Positions 10,084 through 19,931 of a DNA stretch of 52,887 nucleotides are shown piece by piece. The position numbers were made by a program, and so were the translations under genes. The stretch is from Metasolibacillus meyeri (GTDB lineage: Bacteria > Bacillota > Bacilli > Bacillales_A > Planococcaceae). The notes below the pieces were generated by a model, which was not told where the DNA came from, ran no database searches, and saw only the letters and a program-made list of their open reading frames with translations. Location: NCBI RefSeq assembly GCF_003049505.1, contig NZ_PYWN01000063.1:1-52887 (forward strand). The letters are read 5' to 3'. Numbering within the stretch: the first letter of the stretch is position 1; every line of letters begins with the position of its first letter.

Positions 10084-10117
10084 ACGCCGTATGAGGTGAA
10101 AGTCTCACGTACGGTGT
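10084..10117 (+). ncRNA. Group II intron catalytic domain V
   Basis: A 34-nt hairpin: ACGCCGTA (10084-10091) pairs with TACGGTGT (10110-10117), a 2-nt CG bulge sits at 10108-10109, and TGAG (10092-10095) pairs with CTCA (10104-10107) around a GTGAAAGT loop. The catalytic triad reads CGC (10085-10087) where the commoner form is AGC. Confidence 0.9.
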
Positions 10118-10120
10118 GGA

Positions 10121-10166
10121 GTGGGGGAAAAGCTGGAGATTATTTCAAAGGCTTACCTATCACTAT
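10121..10166 (+). ncRNA. Group II intron domain VI and 3' splice site
   Basis: GTG at 10121-10123 pairs with CAC at 10161-10163 to close domain VI. A10159, eighth from the 3' end, is placed as the bulged branch-point adenosine. The intron ends at T10166. Confidence 0.75.
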
Positions 10167-11248
10167 TGCGAATCGCTCATGTCATGGCAGGTTTCTCGAT
10201 TGGTGAAGCGGATATTTTACGTCGTGCAGTTAGTAAAAAAAATCGTGAGGAACTAGAGCGTCAGCGTGAACGCTTTGTGCTAGGCGCCCAGCACAAAGGC
10301 TATGACCCACAAATCGCAAATGAAGTATATGCATTGATTGTGCGCTTTGCTGATTATGGCTTTCCGAAAAGCCATGCGGTTGCATACAGCCTAATCTCTT
10401 ATCAAATGGCTTATTTAAAGGCGCATTATCCTGTGAATTTTTATGCGGCATTATTGACAAACGCGACAGGAAACACAGATAAGCTTGTACAAATTTTAAT
10501 TGAAGCGAAAGCAAAGGGAATAACGATCTTACCGCCGTCCATACAAAAAAGCGGACGTCATTTTAAAGTGGAGAATGGTCAAATACGCTATAGTTTATCA
10601 GCGATTAAAAATGTATCACAACCCTTTTTAAAAAGTTTAATGGAAGTAAGAAATGAGAGAGATACGCCATTTAAAGATTTATTTGATTTGGCAAGCTCTC
10701 TGTCAACTGCTGTCTTTCAGCAAAAAGCGATTGAACCTTTGATTAAAGCCGGCGCGCTAGATGATTTTCAATTGGATCGAGCGGTGCTACTCGCCTCGAT
10801 TGAAGCGGCCAGAAAGCATGTTGACTTTAACGTAGGAAAACCGAAATTAGCAGTAACAGAGCCTTTATCACAACAAGAAAGACTACAATATGAAAAAGAT
10901 GTGCTGGGCTTTTATTTATCGGAGCATCCATTAACGAAATGGCGCACAACGATTCAAGTGAGCGCCACGACATATAATGTGAATCGGCAACGAGATGGCC
11001 AGTATGTAAAAATGCTCGGTATTACTTCAGAAATTAAGCAAATTCGTACAAAAAAGGGAGAGTTAATGGCATTCGTTGAATTGCAAGATGAGTATGGTAG
11101 CATTTCTGCTACATTATTCCCAAAAGAATTTGCCGCTGTTCAGCAGCAGCTTGAGTTAAATCTTATCGCCTACGTAGAAGGTGTCTTAGAATTTCGATTC
11201 GGTAAACCGCAATTAAAAGTAAAGCATATGCGGATGCAAGCGATGTAA
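10167..11248 (+). CDS. dnaE: DNA polymerase III subunit alpha DnaE, exon 2
   Basis: The second part of dnaE. Its first two bases complete the Met codon and it continues RIAHVMAGFSIGEADILRRAVSKK, which aligns without gap to the Bacillus DnaE fingers region. It then carries the GFPKSHAVAYSLISYQMAYLKAHYP segment, the tandem helix-hairpin-helix region and a C-terminal OB fold (about FVELQDEYGSISATLFP). The spliced protein from start 5441 is 1009 residues, roughly 100 shorter than B. subtilis DnaE (1115), because it stops soon after the OB fold. No independent ribosome site is seen at 10167; exon 2 depends on splicing for expression. Confidence 0.94.
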
Positions 11249-11290
11249 ACTGTGCTAAGTGCAATTTTTTGTACTTAGCACAGTTTTTTC
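11249..11290 (+). terminator. Terminator of nrnA-dnaE
   Basis: ACTGTGCTAAGT (11249-11260) pairs perfectly with ACTTAGCACAGT (11273-11284), followed by TTTTTC. It begins directly after the dnaE stop codon. Confidence 0.88.
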
Positions 11291-11319
11291 TTTACTTTTT
11301 GTTAAAACTTATGTATATT
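11291..11319 (+). promoter_or_regulatory. SigA-type promoter of gntR-accD-accA
   Basis: The -35 TTTACT (11291-11296) and -10 TATATT (11314-11319) are separated by exactly 17 bp. The predicted start of transcription falls just before the FadR-like operator. Confidence 0.6.
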
Positions 11320-11329
11320 GGAAATGTGC

Positions 11330-11350
11330 AAAAGTGGTCAGACCACTTTT
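11330..11350. promoter_or_regulatory. Perfect FadR/GntR-type operator
   Basis: Arms AAAAGTGGTC (11330-11339) and GACCACTTTT (11341-11350) are perfect complements around one central A. The core TGGTCAGACCA matches the TGGTCnGACCA form known for FadR-subfamily GntR repressors. It begins 10 bases after the -10 box and overlaps the predicted transcription start, so bound protein would repress. The 158-bp leader to the next start also has a hairpin (GGGAGTATG with CATGCTCTC). Confidence 0.7.
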
Positions 11351-11508
11351 GTTCAAACAGTGAAGCTGTTAAAAAATCGCACCTATAAGTAAAAGGCATA
11401 GGGAGTATGTGGATGACTGCTGCATGCTCTCTATCATTTGCACGGCTGATTTACATAATAATAACAATTACAAAGTAGTGACGATATGAAGGGAAAGTAT
11501 CGACATTT

Positions 11509-12141
11509 ATGACTGAAAATAAAAAAATGTTTATGCAAATTGTTAAAGAGCTTCGAACATTGATTCATGAACAGCAAATTGAGCCAGGCGATAAATTGCC
11601 ATCAGAGCGCGTTTTATCAGAGCAGCTCGGTGTTGGGCGGTCTTCTGTACGTGAAGCACTGCGCAGCTTAGAGTTGCTAGGTTTAATCGAAACAAGACAT
11701 GGAGGCGGTACGTTTTTAGCATCCATTCATCATCATCAACTAATCGAAATTTTATCATCTTTTATTTTACAAGATACAAAATCTATTGAAGATGTTCATG
11801 CAACGCGTGAAATGCATGAGCGCGAAGCGATTCGCATTATTTGTAGAAGTGAGTCTTTGCGCAACTTGCCAGTATGGGAAAGTTTATTTATTAAAGTAGA
11901 ATTGCAACAGGAGCTTGTGCGAGAGGATGTTTTGAAAGAGTGCATCATCGCTTCAAATAATCGGCTGTCGCTGAAGATATGGTTGCAATTATTGGCCTAT
12001 AGCGCGCAAACTTTCAAGCAGCTTGTCACAGAGCGAGAAAAAGAAGCGCTCCAAATGTTTATGAAATCATTGCAAATGGGCTACATAAAAGGAGCCATTG
12101 AAGCATACGAAGAATGGATAGAAATTATTCAGGGTGAATGA
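11509..12141 (+). CDS. FadR-family GntR transcriptional regulator
   Basis: A 210-residue DNA-binding protein. The N-terminal winged helix of the GntR family is clear: KELRTLIHEQQIEPGDKLPSERVLSEQLGVGRSSVREALRSLELLGLIETRHGGGTFL in overlapping segments over residues 9-66. The C-terminal part is helical and FCD-like but short. It lies 15 bases before accD and shares its promoter, so the natural inference is that it represses its own transcription and accDA through the TGGTCAGACCA operator, possibly in response to an acyl-CoA. The ligand is not shown by sequence. The ATG start has GAAGGG at a long 15-base spacing, so translation may be weak. Confidence 0.88.
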   Translation: MTENKKMFMQIVKELRTLIHEQQIEPGDKLPSERVLSEQLGVGRSSVREALRSLELLGLIETRHGGGTFLASIHHHQLIEILSSFILQDTKSIEDVHATREMHEREAIRIICRSESLRNLPVWESLFIKVELQQELVREDVLKECIIASNNRLSLKIWLQLLAYSAQTFKQLVTEREKEALQMFMKSLQMGYIKGAIEAYEEWIEIIQGE

Positions 12142-12156
12142 TAAGGGGGATATGAA

Positions 12157-13026
12157 GTGGCTATACGAGATATATTTTCAGTAAATAGAAAAAAACAAAA
12201 AGGTAGTTTCAATGCAACAAAGGAAAAGGATTTTCCAGAGGATTTAATGACGAAATGTCCTGAGTGCCGAAAAATCCATGTGACAAAAGCGGTCGAGCAA
12301 AATTTAAAAGTATGTCCAAATTGTCAGCATCATTTAAAGTTAACAGCACAGGAGCGTGTGGCAATCTTTTTAGATGAAGGTAGCTTTACATCTTTGGATG
12401 ACCATTTACAAACAACCAACCCTTTAGGCTTCCCAGCATATGTGGAGAAAATTGAAGTGGACAAAAAGAAAACAGGCTTGAATGAAGCGGTTTTAACAGG
12501 TATTGGTACGTTAAAGGATGAGCAAGTGGTTGTAGCGATTATGGATTCGCATTTCCGTATGGGCTCAATGGGCTCTGTAGTTGGTGAAAAAATTACGCGT
12601 GCAATTGAAAAGGCGACAGAGCTAGGTGTACCATTTATTATTTTCACTGCTAGTGGTGGTGCACGTATGCAGGAAGGTGTCTTGTCTTTAATGCAAATGG
12701 CGAAAACAAGCGTTGCATTAAGTCGTCATAGTGCGATGGGCTTATTATATATTTCGATTTTGACACATCCAACAACGGGTGGTGTATCTGCAAGCTTTGC
12801 GTCAGTAGGAGATTTCAATATTGCAGAGCCTCAAGCATTAATCGGTTTTGCTGGTCGTCGTGTTATTGAGCAAACAGTACGTGAAAAACTGCCTGATGAC
12901 TTCCAAACAGCAGAGTTTTTACTAGCACATGGACAATTAGATGCTATTTTCCACCGTCATGAAATGCGTGATAAAGTAGCGACGATTGTTAAGTTACATC
13001 GCAAGGAGGAAGCAGCACATGTCTAA
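12157..13026 (+). CDS. accD: Acetyl-CoA carboxylase carboxyltransferase subunit beta AccD
   Basis: The 289-residue beta subunit of the carboxyltransferase that transfers CO2 from biotin to acetyl-CoA to make malonyl-CoA, the first step of fatty-acid synthesis. The N-terminal zinc ribbon has Cys34, Cys37, Cys53 and Cys56. The crotonase-like core shows [12 protein letters not shown] and [12 protein letters not shown]. The GTG start at 12157 is fixed by AAGGGGG at 12143-12149; the nearby ATG at 12152 is out of frame. Its end overlaps accA by 8 bases, so the two subunits are translationally coupled. Confidence 0.97.
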   Translation: MAIRDIFSVNRKKQKGSFNATKEKDFPEDLMTKCPECRKIHVTKAVEQNLKVCPNCQHHLKLTAQERVAIFLDEGSFTSLDDHLQTTNPLGFPAYVEKIEVDKKKTGLNEAVLTGIGTLKDEQVVVAIMDSHFRMGSMGSVVGEKITRAIEKATELGVPFIIFTASGGARMQEGVLSLMQMAKTSVALSRHSAMGLLYISILTHPTTGGVSASFASVGDFNIAEPQALIGFAGRRVIEQTVREKLPDDFQTAEFLLAHGQLDAIFHRHEMRDKVATIVKLHRKEEAAHV

Positions 13027-13975
13027 AACTATGCCATTTGAAGAGCCGGTTATTAAATTACGACAAAAAATTGATGAGCTAAAGCATATTGCGCAAGACG
13101 CAGATGTTGATATGAGTGGTGAAATTGAAAAGCTTGAGGCACGTCTTGGGCAGCTAGAAAAGTCGATTTATTCAAATATGGCACCGTGGGATCGTGTGCA
13201 AGTAGCGCGCCATCCAGAGCGTCCTACAACATTAGCGTATATCGCTGCGATTTTCGAAAATTTTATTGAATTGCATGGAGATCGTCTATTTGGAGATGAC
13301 GAAGCAATCGTTGGTGGGATTGCTTCGTTTGATGGGCAGCCGATTACGATTATTGGTCATCAACGTGGAAAAACAACAAAGGAAAATATTCGTCGCAACT
13401 TCGGTATGCCACATCCAGAGGGCTATCGTAAAGCACTGCGTTTAATGAAGCAGGCGGAAAAGTTCAAGCGTCCAATTATATGCTTTATTGATACAAAAGG
13501 TGCTTATCCAGGGAAGGCAGCTGAGGAGCGCGGTCAAAGTGAAGCGATTGCCCGTAATTTAATTGAAATGGCTGGCTTAAAAGTGCCTGTGATTAGTATT
13601 GTCATCGGTGAAGGCGGAAGTGGTGGGGCATTAGCATTAGGCGTAGCGAATCGTATTTTAATGCTTGAAAATTCCACATACTCAGTTATTTCACCAGAGG
13701 GCGCAGCGTCTATTTTATGGAAGGATGCGAGCCTAGCGAAACAAGCAGCAGAAGCGATGAAAATAACAGCGCCAGATTTAATGGATATGAAAATTATTGA
13801 TACGATTATTCCTGAGGTTGCTGGTGGCGCACATCGCGATATTGAGAAGCAGGCAAGCACAATGAAGGAGTATTTAACAGCGACGCTTACAGAGTTAGCC
13901 ATATTAAATGAGGAAGAACTTGTTCAAGATCGCTATGAAAAATTTAAGGCAATTGGTCAATTTATCGAAAATTAA
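13019..13975 (+). CDS. accA: Acetyl-CoA carboxylase carboxyltransferase subunit alpha AccA
   Basis: The 318-residue alpha subunit that partners AccD in the heterotetrameric carboxyltransferase. Family segments are clear: [13 protein letters not shown], the [18 protein letters not shown] block, [18 protein letters not shown], and [16 protein letters not shown], which forms the active-site oxyanion region. The start is the ATG at 13019 behind AAGGAGG, inside the end of accD. The last gene of the gntR-accD-accA unit; no strong terminator follows before the ilvE leader. Confidence 0.97.
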   Translation: MSKTMPFEEPVIKLRQKIDELKHIAQDADVDMSGEIEKLEARLGQLEKSIYSNMAPWDRVQVARHPERPTTLAYIAAIFENFIELHGDRLFGDDEAIVGGIASFDGQPITIIGHQRGKTTKENIRRNFGMPHPEGYRKALRLMKQAEKFKRPIICFIDTKGAYPGKAAEERGQSEAIARNLIEMAGLKVPVISIVIGEGGSGGALALGVANRILMLENSTYSVISPEGAASILWKDASLAKQAAEAMKITAPDLMDMKIIDTIIPEVAGGAHRDIEKQASTMKEYLTATLTELAILNEEELVQDRYEKFKAIGQFIEN

Positions 13976-14057
13976 AAAATAATCTGAATTTATAGCACAC
14001 AATGTTGTAAAAGCGTGTTAGGATAGACATATAATTATTTTGACTCATGGATTTGAG

Positions 14058-14190
14058 TTTTGATTCAGAGCGCCACTAGGTAGCGAGATGAATGCTGAAT
14101 CAAAATAAAGCCTTTGGCAGAGGTCATAGATTTTAAAGTAGTAACCTGTAGGCTTATGACAAAATCTAGCTAACCAAGGCGTAATCGATT
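14058..14190 (+). ncRNA. Structured leader element A upstream of ilvE
   Basis: The 5' stem is TTTTGATTCA (14058-14067) with TGAATCAAAA (14096-14105). A second stem is CCTT(T)GG (14111-14117) with CCAAGG (14174-14179), keeping one unpaired T. Inside it lies AGATTTT (14128-14134) with AAAATCT (14161-14167). The same three stems, with different paired bases, occur at 33834-33990. It ends about 20 bases before the ilvE start codon. No T-box motif is present. Confidence 0.6.
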
Positions 14191-14211
14191 TATAGAACAG
14201 GGGATAGCAAT

Positions 14212-15285
14212 ATGTCGTCAACAAACATAATACTAACACAACTTACTACAACACCGAAGGAAAAACCTACAGCTGAACAGCTAGGGTTCGGTAAACATTT
14301 TACGGATCATATGTTTATGATGGATTACACGATAGAGCAAGGATGGCATAATGCACGTATTATTCCGTATCAACCTATTTCACTTGATCCATCGGCTATG
14401 ATTTTCCACTACGGACAATCTGTTTTTGAAGGTATGAAAGCCTATAAAACACCTGCTGGTGATGTGCAATTATTTAGACCAGAGCGCAACTTTAAGCGTT
14501 TAAATATCTCAAATGACCGTCTATGTATTCCTGCAATTGACGAGCAGTTTGCGTTGGATGCACTAAAGCAGTTGTTATCAATTGACAAAGACTGGGTTCC
14601 AAGCGAGCCAGGGACATCGCTTTATATTCGACCATATACTTTCGCAACAGAGCCATTTTTAGGTGTTGCGCCAGCTAAAAGCTATCATTTTATTATTATT
14701 ATGTCTCCTGTTGGTGCATACTATAGTGAAGGAATTAACCCAGTCAAAATTTTAGTTGAAAAGCAATATGTTCGTGCTGTTGTAGGTGGAACAGGTGAAG
14801 CAAAAACAGGCGGTAACTATGCAAATGGGTTAAAAGCGCAGGAAATTGCGAGCAAGGAAGGTTATTCGCAAATTTTATGGCTAGATGGTAAGGAAAATCG
14901 TTATATTGAAGAGGTAGGTAGCATGAATATTTTCTTCAAAATTAACGGAAAAGTGATTACACCTGCTTTAAATGGTAGCATTTTAGCAGGTATTACACGT
15001 GATTCGATGCTGCATTTATTAAAATCAAAAAATATTGATGTAGAAGAGCGTCGTATTACAATTGATGAAGTGGTACAAGCTTATAAGGAAGGCATTTTAG
15101 AAGAGGCTTTTGGCACAGGGACGGCCGCAGTTATCTCACCTATCGGGCAATTGAAATGGCAAGATACGGAGCTAACAGTAAATGACGGACAAATCGGCGA
15201 AGTAACACAAATGCTCTATGATACGTTAACAGGTATTCAGAACGGCACAGTAGAAGATTCATTTGGCTGGATTGTTAAACTATAA
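14212..15285 (+). CDS. ilvE: Branched-chain amino acid aminotransferase
   Basis: A 357-residue PLP fold-type IV enzyme that interconverts Leu, Ile and Val with their 2-keto acids, using 2-oxoglutarate/glutamate. The pyridoxal lysine lies in GEAKTGGNYANGL near residue 202; the conserved HYGQSVFEGMKAYK and EEVGSMNIFF blocks and the C-terminal EEAFGTGTAAVISPI segment are all present. Closest in layout to the longer IlvK/YwaA-type enzymes of Bacillus. The ATG follows AGGGG 6-7 bases upstream. Its place between accA and pfkA is not the B. subtilis arrangement. In this family the products also supply branched-chain fatty-acid primers, which would fit the accDA neighbourhood. Confidence 0.94.
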   Translation: MSSTNIILTQLTTTPKEKPTAEQLGFGKHFTDHMFMMDYTIEQGWHNARIIPYQPISLDPSAMIFHYGQSVFEGMKAYKTPAGDVQLFRPERNFKRLNISNDRLCIPAIDEQFALDALKQLLSIDKDWVPSEPGTSLYIRPYTFATEPFLGVAPAKSYHFIIIMSPVGAYYSEGINPVKILVEKQYVRAVVGGTGEAKTGGNYANGLKAQEIASKEGYSQILWLDGKENRYIEEVGSMNIFFKINGKVITPALNGSILAGITRDSMLHLLKSKNIDVEERRITIDEVVQAYKEGILEEAFGTGTAAVISPIGQLKWQDTELTVNDGQIGEVTQMLYDTLTGIQNGTVEDSFGWIVKL

Positions 15286-15309
15286 TAGTAAAAGATGTTT
15301 AAAGATAAG

Positions 15310-15344
15310 GCTGTTCAGAAATAATATATTCTGAACAGCTATTT
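15310..15344 (+). terminator. Terminator of ilvE
   Basis: GCTGTTCAGAA (15310-15320) pairs perfectly with TTCTGAACAGC (15329-15339), followed by TATTTT. Confidence 0.82.
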
Positions 15345-15439
15345 TAAATGAGCTACGCGATTTATTGAGCAAATAGTCGTCTTAGTTGAGTAAACTTTTA
15401 AAGAACAGCCCGTTAATTATTATTTTTTTGTAAAAATAG

Positions 15440-16481
<1,042 letters not shown>

Positions 16482-16508
16482 TATTAATCAAATGGAGAGA
16501 GTGAACTT

Positions 16509-18269
16509 ATGAGAAAAACAAAAATAGTATGTACAATTGGGCCGGCAAGTGAATCTCCAGAAATGCTGGAAAACCTCATTGAAGCTGGAATGAACGTTGC
16601 TCGTTTAAACTTTTCGCATGGATCGCATGAGGAACATGCGGTGCGTATTGCAGCAATTCGTGATGCTGCTGAGAAAGTCGGAAAGCCTGTAGGGATTTTA
16701 TTAGATACAAAGGGACCAGAAATTCGTACACATACGATGGAAAATGGCGAGCTACATTTAGTAACAGGTCAAGTAATTGATATTTCAATGGCAGAAGTTG
16801 TTGGAACAGCAGCTAGCTTTTCTGTTACATATGCAGAGTTAATTGATGATGTAGAGCAAGATGATATCATTTTATTAGATGATGGATTAATCGAATTGCG
16901 TGTATTAGCAAAAGATACTGAAAAAGGCTTAATTCACACGATTGTTGAAAATGCTGGCGTATTAAAAAATAAAAAGGGCGTTAACGTTCCAGGTGTCTCG
17001 ATTAAATTACCGGGCATTACTGAAAAAGATGCGCAAGATATTTTATTCGGTATCGAGCAAGATGTCGACTTTATTGCGGCATCCTTTGTACGTACAGCAA
17101 GTGACGTTTTAGAAATTCGCGAGCTGCTAGAACAAAACAACGGCAGCCATATTCAAATCATCCCTAAAATCGAAAACCAAGAGGGTGTTGATAACATCGA
17201 TGAAATTATTCAAGTTTCAGATGGCTTAATGGTTGCGCGTGGAGATTTAGGTGTGGAAATTCCTGCTGAGGAAGTGCCATTAGTACAAAAGTCGCTTATT
17301 TTAAAATGTAATCAAGCAGCAAAACCCGTTATTACGGCAACACAAATGTTAGATTCAATGCAGCGCAATCCACGTCCAACACGTGCTGAAGCAAGTGATG
17401 TGGCGAACGCAATTATTGATGGTACAGATGCAATTATGTTATCTGGTGAAACAGCAGCGGGTCTTTATCCGTTAGAATCAGTTCAAACGATGAATAAAAT
17501 TGCAGAGCGCACAGAGCAATCATTAGATTATCGCTCGATTGTGTCAAAACAGAGCCGTGGAAAAGAAGCGAATATGACAGAGGCTATTTCACAAGCTGTA
17601 GCTTATACATCACTGAATTTAGGTATTAAGGCTGTATTAGCACCGACGGAAAGTGGGAACACGGCAAAAATGATTGCTAAGTATCGCCCAGGTGTGCATA
17701 TCGTAGCAGTGACAGGCTCTAAAAACACAGCACAACTTTTAACATTAGTTTGGGGCGTGAAGCCAATTCTATGCCAACGTGCCAAAACAACGGATGAAAT
17801 TTTAGAGCTATCTGTTGATGAATCATTAAAGCATGGCTTTGTTGATCATGGTGATGTTGTTGTCATTACAGCTGGTGTACCTGTCGGTGAAGCCGGCACG
17901 ACAAACTTAATGAAAGTACATGTTATTGGCGATTTACTTGCACGTGGTCAAGGTGTTGGCAAAGCGTCTGTAGTAGGGAAAGCATTGGTGGCGAACAATG
18001 CAGCAGAGGCACTAGCATATGATGCGGAAGGTGCCATTTTAGTAACAATCGGCACAGATCGTGAAATGATGCCAGCGATTGAAAAATGCGCGGGAATTAT
18101 CACGGAAGAGGGTGGCTTAACGAGCCATGCGGCTGTCGTTGGCTTGAGCCTTGGCATTCCTGTTATTGTAGGGGTAAAGGGTGCATTAGAGCTAATCCGT
18201 CAAGGACAAGAAATTACAATGGACGCAGAAACAGGTGTTATTTATAAAGGGCATGCGAGTGTTCTATAA
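16509..18269 (+). CDS. pyk: Pyruvate kinase with C-terminal PEP-utilising domain
   Basis: A 586-residue pyruvate kinase, converting phosphoenolpyruvate and ADP to pyruvate and ATP. The barrel domain starts [16 protein letters not shown] and includes [12 protein letters not shown], the catalytic [11 protein letters not shown] (Lys) and [13 protein letters not shown], then TQMLDSM and the regulatory domain. The extra C-terminal part from about residue 480 carries the [11 protein letters not shown] signature of the PEP-synthase swivelling domain, as in other Bacillus-type enzymes of about 585 residues. The ribosome site is a GGAGAG. It is the second gene of the pfkA-pyk operon. Confidence 0.97.
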   Translation: MRKTKIVCTIGPASESPEMLENLIEAGMNVARLNFSHGSHEEHAVRIAAIRDAAEKVGKPVGILLDTKGPEIRTHTMENGELHLVTGQVIDISMAEVVGTAASFSVTYAELIDDVEQDDIILLDDGLIELRVLAKDTEKGLIHTIVENAGVLKNKKGVNVPGVSIKLPGITEKDAQDILFGIEQDVDFIAASFVRTASDVLEIRELLEQNNGSHIQIIPKIENQEGVDNIDEIIQVSDGLMVARGDLGVEIPAEEVPLVQKSLILKCNQAAKPVITATQMLDSMQRNPRPTRAEASDVANAIIDGTDAIMLSGETAAGLYPLESVQTMNKIAERTEQSLDYRSIVSKQSRGKEANMTEAISQAVAYTSLNLGIKAVLAPTESGNTAKMIAKYRPGVHIVAVTGSKNTAQLLTLVWGVKPILCQRAKTTDEILELSVDESLKHGFVDHGDVVVITAGVPVGEAGTTNLMKVHVIGDLLARGQGVGKASVVGKALVANNAAEALAYDAEGAILVTIGTDREMMPAIEKCAGIITEEGGLTSHAAVVGLSLGIPVIVGVKGALELIRQGQEITMDAETGVIYKGHASVL

Positions 18270-18279
18270 AAGAGATGGG

Positions 18280-18312
18280 GGCTGTTTGGCAAGTGCCAAA
18301 CAGTCCTTTTCA
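18280..18312 (+). terminator. Terminator of pfkA-pyk
   Basis: GGCTGTTTGGCA (18280-18291) pairs, with one G-T, with TGCCAAACAGTCC (18294-18306), followed by TTTT. Confidence 0.8.
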
Positions 18313-18367
18313 CAATGAAACCTTTTTCGTCATAGTTCGTATTACTAAGTAAGTAGGAGGTGCTTGT

Positions 18368-18757
18368 ATGCAAAAAATATTGCTTCTATTCATTGTACTA
18401 AGCTTTGCAGAAATTGCTGCATTTATTCTAGTTGGTAAGTGGTTAGGCGTTTTCGTAACATTGCTACTCATTATCGCAACAAGCCTGATAGGTGCCTTTA
18501 TTTTGAAAAATAAAGGACTCCGCTCATTCCAATCGCTTCAACACAGCATCGCACAAGGTAAGTCACCTGGTGTTGCGATGATAGAAGCCTTTGCGTTGTT
18601 TATTAGTGGTGTGTTATTACTATTACCGGGCTTTTTAACAGATTTAATTGGCTTTTTATTACTGTTACCATTTACGCGTAATCTGTTTAAGCCACTTATT
18701 TTTAGCTGGGTAAGAAGAAGAATGAAACATAGTCAAATTATTATCGAGCAAAAATAG
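18368..18757 (+). CDS. fxsA: FxsA family membrane protein
   Basis: A 129-residue inner-membrane protein of the FxsA family (YtzA in Bacillus). In E. coli FxsA overproduction relieves exclusion of phage T7 by the F plasmid; its role in Bacilli is unknown. Membrane segments lie at about residues 5-22, 27-46 and 74-102, the last containing the typical LLPGFLTDLIGFLLLLP. A basic C-terminal tail follows. The AGGAGG ribosome site is well spaced. The reading frame ends inside the 3' end of the convergent ytvI gene, with a 17-base overlap. Confidence 0.9.
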   Translation: MQKILLLFIVLSFAEIAAFILVGKWLGVFVTLLLIIATSLIGAFILKNKGLRSFQSLQHSIAQGKSPGVAMIEAFALFISGVLLLLPGFLTDLIGFLLLLPFTRNLFKPLIFSWVRRRMKHSQIIIEQK

Positions 18758-19709
18758 ATTTTTCGCTTATTTTCACTGCGATGAGCAAGAGAAACGGACT
18801 GAGTAAAATACCGTATATCCCGAATAAAAGAATAGAGGCAGCGCTAATAACGAAGGAGTGTACCATACGTAATTGGAAGGTCGATGCCCAAACGATGGAT
18901 TCTACAAGCTGCCTCGATAGTTGAATAAAAAGATAAAGGGCGATTAATGAAATGGATAACCACTTTTGTCCAATAATAAAAAAGTAGATGATTAGTGGGA
19001 TAAGAAAAATGCCTATCCCGAAAAATGGTAATGCGTCAGCAATAGAGATTAACAAGGCTTTGCTAATTGGATTTTCAAAGCCTAAGAAATAAAAGCCAAT
19101 ACTTAATAAAACAAAGGTCATAATAAATAGTTGTAGTGATACAAATAAAAAATATGAAAAAATATGTAAAGCGCGCTTAAAATAATGCTGCCATTCAGCG
19201 CGATATTTTTTCGGTACATAAACAAAAAACCATAAGCGATTTTTTCTTGATTCAAATAAGGAAAAATAAAAGACGAGTAGAAAGATAAAAAACTCAAATA
19301 AATAGCCGAAAGTGTGTTGGGCAATGCTGACAAGTGTCATCATAATGGAATCGATGAAAGAAAATGATTTCTCAAGCAGCAATGGGAAAAATAATAAATC
19401 AGCATATTGTGTTGAAAATGTATCTAAATGCGTTTTAAAATGAGGTATAAGCGTTAACAAGCTTTGAAAAAGAATAGCAGATAGTTGATAAATAATAGCG
19501 AAACATAAAGCTGTGGTTAATGTGATGCTAATGATAATAGGAAGATGCAACTTTTTGTGGAAAAATTGTACAATTGGGTATAACAAGTACGCGCAAAGTA
19601 AAGCTAAAGAAATAGGTAATAAAAGAAATGCGAGTAGTAAGTAACTAACAACAATTAAATACTTTATTATATTGTTGGTTGTTAAAAATTTTAAATGTGT
19701 ATGATGCAA
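18741..19709 (-). CDS. ytvI: AI-2E family transporter-like membrane protein YtvI
   Basis: A 322-residue polytopic protein of the AI-2E transporter family, with about seven hydrophobic segments, the strongest at residues 15-44, 55-80, 110-150, 170-200 and 230-300. The family includes exporters and sodium/proton antiporters; substrate unknown. Shorter than B. subtilis YtvI (371), mainly in loops. The TTG start at 19709 follows AAGGGGTGG at good spacing and a stop codon lies directly upstream in frame, so no longer version is possible. It is divergent from citZ and overlaps convergent fxsA. Confidence 0.86.
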   Translation of the reverse strand: MHHTHLKFLTTNNIIKYLIVVSYLLLAFLLLPISLALLCAYLLYPIVQFFHKKLHLPIIISITLTTALCFAIIYQLSAILFQSLLTLIPHFKTHLDTFSTQYADLLFFPLLLEKSFSFIDSIMMTLVSIAQHTFGYLFEFFIFLLVFYFSLFESRKNRLWFFVYVPKKYRAEWQHYFKRALHIFSYFLFVSLQLFIMTFVLLSIGFYFLGFENPISKALLISIADALPFFGIGIFLIPLIIYFFIIGQKWLSISLIALYLFIQLSRQLVESIVWASTFQLRMVHSFVISAASILLFGIYGILLSPFLLLIAVKISEKSIFAR

Positions 19710-19804
19710 TCATTCCACCCCTTAAAACTTTATGTATTTTTCTTCTCTTTTAATGATATTTTTTCATCCCTAATGCCTTTTTTTCTTAAAATAGTTACTT
19801 TTCA

Positions 19805-19833
19805 TTCACAAAGCCGTCAAAATTGATTATAAT
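19805..19833 (+). promoter_or_regulatory. SigA-type promoter of citZ
   Basis: The -35 TTCACA (19805-19810) and a perfect -10 TATAAT (19828-19833) are separated by 17 bp, about 99 bases before the citZ start codon. Confidence 0.7.
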
Positions 19834-19839
19834 GGTTCA

Positions 19840-19853
19840 TGTAAGCGATTTAC
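19840..19853. promoter_or_regulatory. cre-like CcpA site at citZ
   Basis: TGTAAGCGATTTAC agrees with the catabolite-responsive consensus at 12 of 14 positions; the final CA is AC. It lies at the predicted transcription start. CcpA control of citZ is established in B. subtilis, which supports the call. Confidence 0.45.
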
Positions 19854-19878
19854 TTATAGGTTCATATAGTTAATGAAA

Positions 19879-19898
19879 TTAGTGTGTTTAAACACTAA
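19879..19898. promoter_or_regulatory. Inverted repeat in the citZ leader
   Basis: TTAGTGT (19879-19885) and ACACTAA (19892-19898) are perfect complements around GTTTAA. It lies about 40 bases after the predicted transcription start, so it may be an operator or an mRNA hairpin. B. subtilis citZ is controlled by CcpC as well as CcpA, but this repeat does not visibly match a CcpC box. Confidence 0.4.
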
Positions 19899-19931
19899 TA
19901 CAGTCAACAAAACATGAGGGAGCGATTATTT

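Larger units (their letters stand above)
7389..10166 (+). mobile_element. Group II intron inserted in dnaE
   Basis: A 2778-bp intron. It begins GTGTG (7389-7393), fitting the GUGYG consensus, and ends in CTAT (final YAY is TAT). Domain V is intact at 10084-10117, and domain VI with a bulged A at 10159 follows. The internal protein is a reverse transcriptase/maturase with an HNH domain. Without splicing, dnaE translation runs six codons into the intron and stops at 7406-7408. Splicing at 7388/10167 restores the frame exactly and regenerates the Met of QEQIM. The HNH domain and domain V suggest a chloroplast-like, IIB-type intron; that class call is inference. No decay is visible, so it may still be mobile. 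Confidence 0.95.

Noticed and set aside
7389-10166. Intein in DnaE
   Set aside because: The insert opens with a stop codon in the dnaE frame, has non-coding intron domains and lacks Hint-domain motifs; it is RNA-level, not protein-level splicing.
5441-11248. dnaE as a frameshifted or pseudogenised polymerase gene
   Set aside because: The two parts rejoin exactly in frame at group II intron boundaries with all catalytic residues retained, so splicing explains the break better than decay.
14058-14190. T-box riboswitch upstream of ilvE
   Set aside because: No AGGGTGGNACCRCG sequence, no terminator/antiterminator pair and no specifier context; the region fits the separate three-stem element instead.
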